Shown piece by piece: positions 46,401 through 52,402 of a DNA stretch of 64,000 nucleotides. Under the pieces are notes generated by a model. The model was not told the DNA's origin and ran no database searches. It saw only the letters and a list, made by a program, of their open reading frames with translations. Made by a program: the position numbers and the translations under genes. How positions within the stretch are numbered: the first letter of the stretch is position 1; the number at the start of each line of letters is the position of its first letter. Origin of the DNA: Geotrypetes seraphini (taxonomy: Eukaryota > Chordata > Amphibia > Gymnophiona > Dermophiidae); assembly GCF_902459505.1 (NCBI RefSeq), contig NC_047093.1, forward strand, positions 74,036,308 to 74,100,307, written 5' to 3'.

Positions 46401-47911
46401 GAATAATTCACTAAAATAACACTTTATAATAAAATTTATTTAATTTGCAAATGCATCTTTAAACAGAAAGGTTTTTAATTCGCTTTTAAATTTCCCAAAC
46501 ACCTTCTCCTCCCGTAAAAACATGGGAAGCGCATTCCAAATCTGGGGAGCTGTACATGAGAAGATAAATTGTCTTCTTGTACTAATAATTTTTAACGAAG
46601 GAATTGATAAAAGGTGACGTGGTGAGACCCGGACAACTGCAACAATCATGATGCCAGCCACGGAAGCCTAAGAGAACTGACAACTCCCTCGTTGTTAGCT
46701 AAAATCAAGACCTTTTCGTTATTTTTGACCTAAAAATGTGCTAGCTGCAGTGTGTTTCCCAGAGAGGTTAAAACAGCTCCCTGTTTACTTCTAGATATCT
46801 CTTACCATCTTGATTGCTGGTAAGTCAAACCAGCTCACTAGGTCCTGGGTCTGGCACATTAGGCAAAGGAACCTAATCATTATACTAACCTTTTTTTTTT
46901 TTTTGGGGGGGGGAGGGTTGGGAGGGAGGAGAAAGCGGGGGTTGGGGGGGTTGGGAGGGAGGAGAAAGCAATACAAGCAGATTGGACTCATCCTGTCCTT
47001 TTCTTCCTGCTGATTTCATAGCTGTTTGATTCAAAGCTGAACTATTTTAGTGTTGACAAAAGCATTCATCTAATACAGTGGTTTCAAACTCAAACCCTTT
47101 GCAGGGCCACATTTTGGATTTGTAGGTACTTGGAGGATTGCAGAAAAAAAATAGTTGATGTCTTATTAAAGAAATGACAATTTTGCATGAGGTAAAACTC
47201 TTTATAGTTTATAAATCTTTTCCTTTAACTGTTAAAGGAAAGATTTATAAACTATAGAGTTTTACCTCATGCAAAATTGCCATTTCTTTACTAAAACATT
47301 AACTATTATTCTGCGGCCCTCCAAGTACTCTATTTTTTCTGCGGCCCTCACAGTTAAAGTTTAACATCTTTCCTTTTCCTTTGAATTAACAAAAGATTAT
47401 AACAGTTGTAACAGGCATCCGCAACCGCCTTCAGCTCTCACCTCCTCCAGCACTGAAAACACGCATAAGCTGCACTGCCTCCAACCATTGCTCCAACGGT
47501 TACCTTACGTTCTGGAACATTGCCCGCTTCACTGCTGTAACCTCATTCAAGCGCTTTCCTGTGTCTGCACGTGATTGGACTCCACCTCACAATCACATAC
47601 AGGAAAGCGCTTGCGTGAGGTTACAGCGACTGCTGGACGCGACCACCGGACACTTGTGGAGTGGACAATTGCGTACAGAGTCTGAGGGCCTCAAAATAGT
47701 ACCTGGTGGGCCGCAAGTTTGAGACCGCTGATCTAATACAAAAGCATGACACCATCCCTTTTCAGCAGTGAAATCACAAGTTACATGTTTGTTGTGTATT
47801 ATGCCCCAATGTATATTCAAAGAATGTATAACCAGCCCTTACCTCTCCTTTGTGCCTTTCAAAATATCGTATTCCAATCACAGAAAAACTCTCTGATGGA
47901 TTCTTCCACAT
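7340..47911 (-). CDS. WDR38: WDR38, WD-repeat protein 38 (whole gene, nine coding exons)
   Basis: Nine minus-strand exons (47843-47911, 45074-45194, 35731-35847, 33659-33756, 29338-29418, 23752-23874, 23318-23467, 15267-15314, 7340-7423) join with matching phases and GT-AG borders to give 296 residues. Seven WD40 repeats follow a short N-terminus, each with the FSP..G/S..W(D/N) pattern and most ending in a GH before the next blade, so a single seven-bladed beta-propeller is expected. Order, exon borders and sequence follow human WDR38 as I recall it (e.g. GGE|VNSS, ATGSWDSTVRIWDL, VKVWDCNTGKC). Human WDR38 is 314 residues and I recall it as enriched in ciliated cells; its molecular role is poorly known, probably a protein-interaction scaffold. 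Introns total about 39.7 kb and are almost wholly transposon-derived, except intron 6 (284 bp). No disabling change is visible. The family is certain as WD40; orthology to WDR38 is highly likely. Confidence 0.93.
7900..9520 (+). mobile_element. DIRS gag-like region
   Basis: Part of the fossil at 7490-13131. A CCHC zinc knuckle (C-x2-C-x4-H-x4-C) lies near 7965-8010 ([15 protein letters not shown]), followed by a Pro/Thr/Ser-rich low-complexity region and a conserved capsid-like stretch at 8970-9520. Broken. Confidence 0.75.
9850..12700 (+). mobile_element. DIRS pol region: RT, RNase H, methyltransferase-like, tyrosine recombinase
   Basis: Part of the fossil at 7490-13131. Reverse transcriptase at about 9850-10620, with the [10 protein letters not shown] catalytic box near 10450; RNase H at about 10950-11330; a segment of the type [10 protein letters not shown] and YAFPPLPL at 11340-11640, the position where DIRS1-like elements carry a methyltransferase-like domain; tyrosine recombinase at about 11750-12700, with the [10 protein letters not shown] motif near 12185. 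No integrase and no protease, as expected for DIRS. Broken. Confidence 0.88.
13607..13762. mobile_element. PIF/Harbinger-like MITE
   Basis: GGCCCTCTTTACTAAGGTAC is mirrored by GCACCTTAGTAAAAGAGG; TAA on both sides (13604-13606, 13763-13765). In WDR38 intron 8. Confidence 0.78.
14066..14212. mobile_element. PIF/Harbinger-like MITE, related copy
   Basis: GGGGTCCTTTTATTAAGGCA is mirrored by GCCTTAGTAAAAGGACCCC; ATA flanks on both sides. In WDR38 intron 8. Confidence 0.75.
15267..15314 (-). CDS. WDR38: WDR38 exon 8 (16 codons)
   Basis: Acceptor CTATCACAG, then [16 protein letters not shown]; donor GAA|GTAAGT. The 48-nt exon finishes blade 6 and corresponds to human VKVWDCNTGKCLETLK. It is isolated between the intron-7 and intron-8 DIRS elements. 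Confidence 0.92.
19838..20345. mobile_element. Decayed TIR element, relative of the CpG-rich element at 24527
   Basis: Begins CCCATATTTTCATGCATATA and ends with TGTATGCATAAAAATATG, an eroded form of the TIR at 24527 (CCGTATTTTCACGCATATAA), with repeated TTATATG-type subterminal motifs. CpGs have decayed to TpG/CpA. It splits the tyrosine-recombinase region of the old DIRS. Two LINE 3'-tail copies sit inside it. Confidence 0.6.
19876..20010 (-). repeat. Two tandem LINE 3' tails (CATAGAAACATGATGGCAG type)
   Basis: Adjacent copies at about 19876-19950 and 19951-20010 of the minus-orientation 3' end of the LINE also seen at 36722, 40873 and 34309. The second copy is shorter. Confidence 0.7.
21046..22316 (+). 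mobile_element. CR1/Jockey-like LINE, 3' half, with a nested copy of its own tail
   Basis: Reverse-transcriptase C-terminal half: [16 protein letters not shown] near 21157 and FADDTKLF near 21250 (catalytic FADD), followed by ERDLGVL and [16 protein letters not shown] and the [15 protein letters not shown] end. The 3' tail is GGCAATTCTTATGTT. A second copy of the last ~170 bp lies at about 21553-21722 in the middle of the coding part. 5' truncated and not intact. Confidence 0.87.
22865..22985 (-). repeat. LINE 3'-tail fragment
   Basis: Contains CATCTGCAGTAACCATTATC and a GAGAGATGCCATGTGCCTAT stretch matching the LINE 3' region also found at 36722-37010. Confidence 0.5.
23318..23467 (-). CDS. 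WDR38: WDR38 exon 7 (repeats 5-6)
   Basis: Acceptor TTTTTAG, then [40 protein letters not shown] and [10 protein letters not shown]; donor ATG|GTAGCA. 150 nt, 50 codons, phase 0. The 284-bp intron between this exon and exon 6 is the only one without a visible transposon. Confidence 0.94.
23752..23874 (-). CDS. WDR38: WDR38 exon 6 (repeats 4-5)
   Basis: Acceptor CGTAG, then [36 protein letters not shown] and MPGML; donor CTG|GTAAGA. 123 nt, 41 codons, phase 0. Corresponds to human ATGSWDSTVRIWDL and GHSANISCLCYS. Confidence 0.94.
24773..25680. repeat. Inverted repeat, arms ~400-500 bp, 11-bp centre
   Basis: CTGAGGCACATGG ends the left arm near 25271 and CCATGTGCCTCAG starts the right arm at 25283. 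The arms mirror each other through GGCGCGGCC, CAATCAGAATAGG and the CCTGTCCGGCAGG region. The two arms even yield the same predicted peptides on opposite strands. Confidence 0.9.
25461..25920. repeat. 228-bp direct tandem duplication
   Basis: AACTACCAAAGGTACGGGGA starts at 25461 and again at 25689. Both units continue through GTTTGCGTCGAGGGCAGGAG to TTTGGGCTCCCT(T/C)CTGGCCC, with small differences in the G-runs. Confidence 0.88.
26031..26360. repeat. 60-bp minisatellite, about 5.5 copies
   Basis: The unit contains GAACGGAGAGTCGGGACAGC and GGCAGTGCACGGAAGTCAGG, repeated at about 60-bp spacing with small length changes in the G-run. Confidence 0.9.
28161..29337. other. WDR38 intron 5, no feature recognised
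   Basis: A/T-rich. Only a short piece resembling a hAT MITE (29060-29115, CTCATGCATATTCATTGGGG) stands out. Confidence 0.4.
29338..29418 (-). CDS. WDR38: WDR38 exon 5 (end of repeat 3, start of repeat 4)
   Basis: Acceptor TTTTATAG, then [20 protein letters not shown] and SPNTPHL; donor CTG|GTAAAG. 81 nt, 27 codons, phase 0 on both sides. Matches the human segment GHRDSIQSSDFSPT in position and spacing. Too short to appear as an ORF; found from the gap between exons 4 and 6. Confidence 0.9.
29765..30170 (-). mobile_element. LINE 3' fragment
   Basis: Minus-oriented 3' end: CTTCTATCCTGCACCAAAGG at the tail, then remains of the C-terminal coding region up to about 30170. Too decayed for a firm family; L2/CR1-like by its tail style. 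Confidence 0.5.
30172..30817 (-). mobile_element. L2-like LINE 3' end with (TTACA)n tail
   Basis: Starts with four TTACA/TTACAT units, then TTCTATTCCGCCTGTGCCTT, the same 3' end as the LINE at 24340. The body follows in minus orientation. Confidence 0.75.
31388..31740 (-). mobile_element. CR1/Jockey-like LINE 3' end
   Basis: Starts GAACATAAGAATTGCCGCTG (reverse of the CAATTCTTATGTTC tail) and encodes [20 protein letters not shown] on the minus strand, as in the LINE at 21046. Confidence 0.85.
31886..31997. mobile_element. Palindromic MITE
   Basis: CCCCGTCTTCTACATAGC at the left is mirrored by GGCTATGTAGAAGAGGGGG at the right. The inside is also inverted (GGGCTTTGGGG-type arms around AGAGATTTAAA). 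Confidence 0.7.
32113..32187. mobile_element. hAT MITE (CAGTGGCGTAGT type), 75 bp
   Basis: CAGTGGCGTAGT...GGACCACTG flanked by the 8-bp duplication CCAAGAAC (32105-32112, 32188-32195). Inserted in the LINE endonuclease region. Confidence 0.8.
32950..33355 (+). mobile_element. Penelope-like 3' tail with fold-back
   Basis: Inverted arms at about 32955-33052 and 33075-33157 (TACAGATGTTCTGG against CCAGAACATCTGTA) are followed by GAAGAAGACGTGCTGATCGA and CGAAACACGGACCGTGTTGG, the GAAGA...CGAAAC-CGG...TGTTGGG motif that recurs at 35015, 36515 and 60060. Penelope-like identity is inferred from the last of these, which lies downstream of a GIY-YIG region. Confidence 0.55.
33493..33580. mobile_element. 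Small TIR MITE (TAGAAAATGACATGGG type)
   Basis: TAGAAAATGACATGGG is mirrored by CTGTGTCATTCTCTA. No convincing target duplication. Lies about 80 bp past the exon 4 donor, in intron 4. Confidence 0.5.
33659..33756 (-). CDS. WDR38: WDR38 exon 4 (WD repeat 3)
   Basis: Acceptor GTTTCAG, then [20 protein letters not shown] and [12 protein letters not shown]; donor CAG|GTAATA. Length 98 nt, enters in phase 1 and leaves in phase 0. The stretch SVET-FSP-GWD-LWDVQ is diagnostic of WDR38 blade 3 as I recall the human protein. Confidence 0.94.
33797..33982. mobile_element. PIF/Harbinger-like MITE
   Basis: GGGTTCCTTTTACAAAGGTG at the left is mirrored by CACCTTTGTAAAAGGAGCCC; 3-bp flank TAA on both sides (33794-33796, 33983-33985). 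Confidence 0.75.
34039..35226 (+). mobile_element. Fold-back retro-insertion with 15-bp target duplication
   Basis: AGACCCAATACAGTG occurs at 34024-34038 and 35227-35241. The left arm (34039-34200) is an inverted copy of the right arm (about 35000-35165): CATAGACCCGATACGGGCTG against TGTGTCGGGTCTATGCCAC. The right arm has the GAAGAAGGTCGTTGT and GAAACGCGGCCTGTGTCGGG motifs and AATAAA, then an unpaired tail of about 60 nt. A LINE (34309-34999) has landed in the loop. Lies in WDR38 intron 3. Confidence 0.8.
34309..34999 (+). mobile_element. CR1/Jockey-like LINE 3' end nested in the fold-back
   Basis: Encodes [20 protein letters not shown] through [20 protein letters not shown] in one open frame to 34913 and ends in TTTCTATGTTTCTATGTTTC. 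AGCAGGACCA to the left and AGCAAGACCA to the right look like its target duplication. 5' truncated but with little decay, so fairly young. Confidence 0.85.
35731..35847 (-). CDS. WDR38: WDR38 exon 3 (WD repeat 2)
   Basis: Acceptor TTTCCAG, then [20 protein letters not shown] and [16 protein letters not shown]; donor GAG|GTGCGT. It completes the Gly codon split with exon 2 and leaves another split Gly for exon 4. Length 117 nt. Blade 2 with SPDG, GSHD and VRVW motifs. Confidence 0.94.
36000..36215 (+). repeat. LINE 3' end
   Basis: Contains TGGAATTCACTGCCAATTGA (W-N-S-L-P motif) and the tail TTGTAAACCGCTTTAAAATC, the CR1/L2-type end of the coding region and 3' UTR. Confidence 0.6.
36250..36672 (+). 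mobile_element. Fold-back with Penelope-like tail
   Basis: Arms of about 145 bp at 36250-36397 and 36518-36672 (GTAATCCTTTAAAAGTGACT against AGTCACTTTTAAAGGATTAC). The right arm carries the CTGAGGAAGGAGTGTTTCTC and ATGGACCATGTAGGGTCTG tail motif. No clear target duplication seen. Confidence 0.7.
36722..37010 (-). repeat. LINE 3' end, minus orientation
   Basis: ATAGAAGCATGCCAGCAGAT, then GGCCTAATGGCCCATCCAGT and the CCACCTCCACCAAGAGACCA segment that is the reverse of the LINE C-terminal coding end. Confidence 0.65.
37860..37975 (+). repeat. LINE or SINE 3' tail
   Basis: TGTAAACCGCATAGAATTTC followed by TTTGCGGTATATAAATAAAC, a common CR1/L2-family 3' tail form. Confidence 0.55.
38904..40000. 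mobile_element. 1.1-kb TIR element, copy 1 (GGGGCATAATAG type)
   Basis: GGGGCATAATAGAAAGGGAC is mirrored by TCGATTATGAGCCCC, with internal TAAGTC/GACGTC-type subterminal repeats. A second copy in opposite orientation is at 50048-51297. No transposase seen and no certain target duplication. Confidence 0.75.
40592..40824 (+). mobile_element. tRNA-derived SINE
   Basis: Head with A box TGGTTAAAGC (about 40601) and B box GGTTCAAACC (40637-40646), body TGACCCTGGGCAAGTCACTT shared in style with MIR/CORE-type SINEs, and an A/T tail AATTGAATAAATAAA. Inserted in the hAT-like element at 38409. Confidence 0.85.
40873..41300 (-). mobile_element. CR1/Jockey-like LINE 3' end
   Basis: Tail ATAGAAACATAGAAGATGAC, then minus-strand coding for [20 protein letters not shown] through [20 protein letters not shown] and a stop at 40985. 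Same lineage as 34309 and 61060. Confidence 0.85.
41595..41745. repeat. Short fold-back
   Basis: CTTCTTCAGGTCAGTAC is mirrored by GTACTGACCTGAGGAAGG, with looser pairing outward (AGAGACCCAAATC against GGTCTCT). Same style as the other fold-backs but smaller and older. Confidence 0.55.
41830..42260. repeat. Degenerate C/T-rich tandem array
   Basis: About 45-bp degenerate unit with TTCAGCATT and CTCTGTGTCTCTATC repeated several times, inside the hAT-like element. Confidence 0.55.
42815..43240. repeat. Mixed LINE 3' fragments
   Basis: 42840-43000 holds a plus-oriented tail (TGTAACCCGCCTAGAACTCT). 43000-43165 encodes, on the minus strand, [20 protein letters not shown], the L2-type LDYCN motif. 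43190-43240 ends in AATAAACTTGAAACTTG, the tail type seen at 49700. Confidence 0.6.
43399..44398. mobile_element. Tigger/pogo-like TIR element, 1.0 kb
   Basis: CAGGTACTCGTCGACTTACG at the left is mirrored by CATAAGTCGACGAGTACCTG at the right, with TA on both sides (43397-43398, 44399-44400). The CAG start and TA duplication fit the pogo/Tigger branch of Tc1/mariner. A LINE tail (43504-43970) is inserted. No transposase seen. Confidence 0.8.
43504..43970 (-). repeat. LINE 3' end nested in the Tigger-like element
   Basis: TTATATACTGCCTTATCAAA and CTAGGCGGTTCACAACAAGG are a typical minus-oriented 3' UTR start; remains of the C-terminal coding region follow. Confidence 0.65.
44400..45073. other. 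WDR38 intron 2 remainder
   Basis: No gene or clear element. CCATTTTAATATTAAT occurs twice near 44874-44925, about 35 bp apart. Confidence 0.35.
45074..45194 (-). CDS. WDR38: WDR38 exon 2 (WD repeat 1)
   Basis: Acceptor TTTTCCTAG, then [20 protein letters not shown], ending in KVKGHT plus the first base of a split Gly codon; donor CAG|GTAAAA. This is blade 1, with the FSPD and IHIWNA motifs. Length 121 nt, phase 0 in and phase 1 out, matching exon 3. Confidence 0.93.
45955..46140. mobile_element. hAT MITE, 186 bp
   Basis: CAGTGTTTTTCAACTCGGTC is mirrored by GACCGAGTTGAGAAACACTG; flanks CTATAGAT and CTCTAGAT match at 7 of 8 (45947-45954, 46141-46148). In WDR38 intron 1. Confidence 0.85.
46160..46672 (-). 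mobile_element. LINE 3' end with (CAAGTTT)n tail
   Basis: CAAGTTTCAAGTTTAATAAT tail, then minus-strand coding [20 protein letters not shown] and [12 protein letters not shown], the C-terminus of a CR1/L2-type ORF2. A poly(A) run lies at 46376-46397. Confidence 0.8.
47076..47730. mobile_element. hAT-like element, 655 bp, in WDR38 intron 1
   Basis: CAGTGGTTTCAAACTC at the left is mirrored by AAGTTTGAGACCGCTG; exact 8-bp duplication ATCTAATA (47068-47075, 47731-47738). An internal palindrome at about 47195-47290 (TTTATAAATCTTTCC-type arms) may be a further fold-back. It ends 112 bp from exon 1. Confidence 0.85.
47843..47911 (-). CDS. WDR38: WDR38 exon 1 (start codon, 23 codons)
   Basis: Reads [20 protein letters not shown] then KGE, followed by the donor GAG|GTAAGG. 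The reading is 23 codons from ATG, the same length as human exon 1 by recall, and its end (F-x-x-H-x-G-E) matches human FFGQHGGE. An A at -3 gives a good start context. It joins exon 2 in phase 0. This is the only donor upstream of exon 2 that gave a matching N-terminus. Confidence 0.87.
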
Positions 47912-48310
47912 CTTCTTCCCTTTCCGTCAGCCACCGTTGCCCCCAAAAGTGTGACTGATGGGGTGCTCTTTCTTCTCCCTTTCTATGTCATAATGAAAGT
48001 GTAGGTCTAATGTGGCCAGGACCTTTCAATTGAAGTGAAATAAAGGATCTTGGCCATGATTTCCTTTTCTGCTTACTGTGTACAAAGCTGGCCTTGTTGT
48101 CTCCATAGTTACCAGAGGTTCACAGTGCAAGCCAGGGACTAGCCGCCAGTCATGTTTACATTCCTCTGTATTAGCAGCTACTGGGCAGAGTTTTGCTGGG
48201 ATACTTCTCTGTATATACATATGTAAAATAAGATGGATGCTATGGCTGGATTTCTCACCTGATGTCATGGAGGGGTTGTGATGTCATAAAGTCTCATTGA
48301 CCAATCGGGG
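47912..48310 (-). promoter_or_regulatory. Putative WDR38 promoter and 5' UTR
   Basis: Upstream flank of exon 1. Two copies of TGATGTCAT (48260-48268, 48279-48287) lie 10 bp apart, one mismatch from the palindromic CRE core TGACGTCA, and an NF-Y-type CCAAT sits at 48301-48305, about 390 bp from the ATG. There is no CpG island and no clear TATA box. A GTTGCC half-site at 47935-47940 resembles half of an RFX X-box, which would fit a cilium-linked gene but is weak alone. The start of transcription cannot be placed from sequence. Confidence 0.35.
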
Positions 48311-48371
48311 CAAATCAGACCCTCTCTAGTTCCCTACATGAGCACTATGTTCTGACTCCTTTTGTCCTGTG

Positions 48372-48487
48372 TGTCTATTATAATTAGATTGTAAACTATT
48401 TTGAGCAGGGACCGTCTCTTGCATGTCCAATGTACAGTGCTGCATGCACCTGGTAGTGTTATAGAAATAATACATAGTTGTTGTTGA
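48372..48487 (+). repeat. SINE-like 3' segment
   Basis: TTAGATTGTAAACTATTTTG, AGCAGGGACCGTCTCTTGCA and TATAGAAATAATACATAGTT resemble the 3' part of a widespread tetrapod SINE family; no tRNA-like head seen. Confidence 0.5.
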
Positions 48488-49334
48488 TGACTGCCTAAGC
48501 TGGTTGGTCAGTGAGAAACCAGCGGGGCAGATAGGGAATTACTAATTGTGAAACCTTTTTTCTGGCTTGGCATACTGCATACTGATTGTGGACCCTTTTG
48601 CCCAGCTCTCAGTAGACAAACTCATATACACGTATATGCACACATGGAAAACCCTTCCACATACATTCTCAAACCAATGCTCTCCCACACAAATATGAAA
48701 ATGGGAGGGGGGGAGGATATTGGAATAGAGCTTTGCTCATTTTGATTTATCTTAATTGGCTTCCAGTCTATCATTTGATTTTGTGAACAGCAAGTTGTGG
48801 AGATTAGGTCCTATTTATTTGGTTTCTTATCCTGGAAAATCCATGTGCAAGTGTTGCATTTCCTATAACTCAAAAGGATGTCTTCAAGTAAAAACCGTAG
48901 GCTAGTGGCCACCAGAGGGCAAGCTATTAATGATAAATTCTCAATGATTTGGAATAAATTTCCAGGAACAGTGACATTCTAACAGTTATTTATTTTTCTA
49001 TACGGTTTCAAGTCATATTTTTTGTATAGATTATGATGTGATTTGGATCCTTGCCAGTCCTCCTGCTTTTGCATAAGATAGGCTTAGGACAAGGCTGACA
49101 ACTGGATCCAGATTCTCAGGAAAGGGTTGATCCAGTTCTGGGTTAACCCATTGCATGCAGCGACTTGTAGTTCTGATTTCCCCATTGCATTCCCTAAGAA
49201 AAGCAAGACTGCAAGTCTCAGCATGCACTGGGATAAATCAAGGAGTATTTCAACCTCATCTTGCAAATCTGGATTCAATTGGAAGCCTTAGCTTAGGTTT
49301 ATCTGGGGATATAAGCTATTTAATTATGGAACAA
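48488..49334. other. Stretch without recognised gene or element
   Basis: Upstream of the WDR38 promoter region. No motif, ORF or repeat that I could support. Confidence 0.35.
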
Positions 49335-49745
49335 TAGATTTTATTTATCAGGATTGAAAGAGTTGGACTGATTGAAAATTATAGGAATAAGAAGATCGGA
49401 CATGTTCTCTGTGATGGGCCCTCAATGGTGGAACGCTCTGCCACAATATATTAGAAACGAAAAAGATGTCACAATATTCAAAAAATCTTTAAAATCTTAC
49501 CTGTTTAAAGATGCTTTTAATATTTAAATTTCTTAAGTGAGGTTTCAAATTGTGCTATAGTTTAACCACCCCTCACCCTCTTGTTTTTTCCATTTTTCTA
49601 CCAAAATTGAAAATTGTAACTTTTGCTTTTTCCCTCCTGACTCATGTTTAAAAGTATATTGTTAAAATACTCTATTTTGATTTTGTTCATCGTTTAGTAA
49701 TTTTAATAAGCGATTCATCAAACATATTAAGAAACTTGAAACTTA
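49335..49745 (+). mobile_element. LINE 3' end with AACTTG tail
   Basis: CCTCAATGGTGGAACGCTCT encodes the WWNALP motif; SYLFKDAF follows and then the tail AGCGATTCATCAAACATATT and AAACTTGAAACTT. Same family as 46160. Confidence 0.8.
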
Positions 49746-49784
49746 TTGCCATAGATCAACTCTGCTTGGTTTTAATTAATAAAT

Positions 49785-49970
49785 TAATTTTAAAAATTTA
49801 TATTACGTATATCCTGCAATTTTATGCAGAGTACAATGAAACATCCAAATAAAGATAACAAATTACAGTACAGCCTTCTCATGCAGCACATATTTCAATA
49901 AAACAAAATAATACAATAGATATATTACATTACAACCAATTTAAACGTTTTACGGAATATATGCAAAAAA
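49785..49970 (-). repeat. LINE 3' tail fragment
   Basis: TTTATATTACGTATATCCTG and GCAGAGTACAATGAAACATC resemble minus-oriented 3' UTRs of the local LINEs. Confidence 0.4.
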
Positions 49971-50047
49971 AACCCAGTACCAAACATGACAATTTTCAAA
50001 ACTGCAAAATGTCTATCAAATTTATTGATAGTTGTCTTGAATCCTAT

Positions 50048-51297
50048 GGGGCTCATAATTGAAATAGAACTACATCTAAAACCGGCCTAAATTGGCACTT
50101 GGACGATCAGTAACACAAGTCGTCCAAGTGCCGATAATTGAACTGGATTTTAGACGTATCTAAAAATGACTTAGGCCTTCACAGTGCTGTATACGCCCAG
50201 AGCTAAAAGGGGCATTTCAGGAGGAGTGTCAAGGGTGGGATTTGTGCGGGACGTGGGACATCCTAGACTTAGTCGTACTGCGTGTATAACCGAAAGTTTT
50301 ATAACACTGCCTAGATGGAACTTGGACGTTGTGACTTAGGCCATCTAAACCCAAGTCTAAGTCCACAGAAGGTATCTAAAGTGATCAGATAAGTACAGAA
50401 TCCCACACATTGCCCCAGTGATCACTGACCCCCCAACCCCCATAAAAATCATAATAACAACTTTACATATCTGCCTTCAGAACATCAGCACCTGGCAGTT
50501 TGGTATAGGAAAGCCTAGTGGTCTTGGGGGGTGGGTTAGTGAACCATGGAGTGGAGGACCCAGGCCCATAAGCCACTCTAATCACTGCATTCATGGTGAA
50601 ACATGTGCACCTCCCCAAACCCCCCAAAACTCTTTTTTACTGCCATATAAGTGGCACCTGCACTTATGTGGGGTGGTAGACAGGTGGGTCTAGTCCAGGG
50701 GTATCCAACCTGCAGCCCCGTGAAGTATTTTGTGCGGCCCCAGTCGAGGGTGATGCAGTGTTTTCCTGTGCTGCCCCCAGGTGTTTACCATCTTGCTGGC
50801 TCCCTCCTTTTGTCTTGCTTGCAGCGCCCCAGAAAATTTTTTTTCAGCCAATGCGGCCCAAGGAAGCCAAAAGGTTGGACACCCCTGGTCTAGTCAGTTC
50901 TGGGGGGTGTTTTTGGGGGCTCACCATGACCTATAAGGTTGTGGTGAGATGTGTATGTGGCACCCTTTTTATGAAGTTCACAGCAATGTCCTGTAAGGTA
51001 CCCCGCTATTCTGGTGCAATATTTGGGTGTCCAGTCCATCACTTTGTTGACCCCGCCCACATCCAAAAGGCCTTTTTCTAAGCGTTTTTGACTTGAACAA
51101 ATTTTTGGACAAAAATGGGGTATAAAGATGGATGATTAAGCGGCCTGGTCAATCAGATGGCTGGACGAACAGTTAGATGATTAAAAAAAAAAAAGTTGGA
51201 TGTATTTTTCGAAAATGGACCTTTTCCTGTGTCCGACTTTGAGCAACTTGCGACTTAGGCCCAAAACAGACTTAGACGTTTCTTTTGATTATGCCCC
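50048..51297. mobile_element. TIR element, copy 2 of the 38904 family (inverted)
   Basis: GGGGCTCATAATTGAAATAG at the left and TTTTGATTATGCCCC at the right. The interior TATAACCGAAAG and GGACGTTGTGACTTAG matches copy 1 in reverse. A hAT MITE (50696-50887) is nested inside. Confidence 0.75.
50696..50887. mobile_element. hAT MITE, 192 bp
   Basis: CAGGGGTATCCAACCTGCAG is mirrored by GGTTGGACACCCCTG; exact 8-bp duplication GTCTAGTC (50688-50695, 50888-50895). Confidence 0.88.
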
Positions 51298-51769
51298 TCC
51301 ACTTATAAAGTGGGTTAGACATATTTTTGCATTACATGAAAAACACTGGAATATAAACACAGGCACACACACAAACACATATATACACAAAAAATCACAA
51401 AAAAAAACAAACACACATGGCATACAAAGACGCACACAAATCTGGGTGGAGAATAATTTTAAAACTTTTTATAGAAAAATATATTTTTAAAATCTTTCAT
51501 TTATTTTAATTTATCAATATCCCAATATAAACATCAAGATATACCCTTGAATAAGTAGCCATGTTGTAAGACAGGATTAATAAGAAATACAACATACATA
51601 AAGAAAATCAAAAGATCAAACAATACAAAGATAGAAGATACAAAATCTTCAAAATTTAAGGAAAACTTACCAAGAGGAGGACAAAATCAAATTATTCATA
51701 CAGGTGAGAAGGAAAGCCTATGAGAGAACTAGATAGAAAAGCCCCCTCCTTTCAAGGAGAATCTACCTG

Positions 51770-52200
51770 CATATAATAAATGTAAACTTCTAAAAGACTT
51801 ACACTGGCTCCCGACTGAGATCAGGGTGAAATTAAAAATCTTATTGGTAACGCACAAAACTGTTCACCTCTCAGAACCACAATATCTAGCAGCCAGACTA
51901 CAAAACCATTTACCCCTACGCGCTCTGCATTCGAGCCAAAAATCCTTACTACAAATACCCTCCTTCAAAGACGTCAAATACAAAAGCACCAGGGCATGAA
52001 TGTTCTCGGTAATGGCCCCAACATGGTGGAATGCCCTACCGAAGGAATTAAAGCTAGAAAAGGATACCAGAAAATTCAAGAAATAGATAAAGACTATCCT
52101 TTTCTCAGACTACTTCAACTGAAATTATGAAGCTGACAGAGAGAGAAAACTAGAACTTTCAGGGATGTGTGTAAATACGAATAGATTATATTTAGTAGAA
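51770..52200 (+). mobile_element. LINE 3' coding fragment
   Basis: Contains TGGCTCCCGACTGAGATCAG (the HWLPI-type motif) and ACATGGTGGAATGCCCTACC (WWNALP), both typical of the L2/CR1 ORF2 C-terminus. Confidence 0.7.
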
Positions 52201-52233
52201 ATGGCCAACCTCCTTAAGAGGTGTGTAAATATA

Positions 52234-52402
52234 GGCCTCTTTTTACGAAACTGCGCTAGCAGTTTCTAGTGCGGGGAGCCGTGCTGAATGGCCTGTGCTG
52301 CTCCCGACGCTCATAGAGTTCCTATGAGCGTCAGGAGCAGCGCGGGCCATTCAGCACGGCTCTCTGCGCTAGAAACTGCTAGCGCAGTTTTGTAAAAGAG
52401 CC
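52234..52402. mobile_element. Near-perfect palindromic MITE
   Basis: ACTGCGCTAGCAGTTTCTAG near the left and CTAGAAACTGCTAGCGCAGT near the right, arms about 75-80 bp meeting at CATAGAGTTCCTATG. Related in style to the PIF/Harbinger-like MITEs. Confidence 0.8.
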
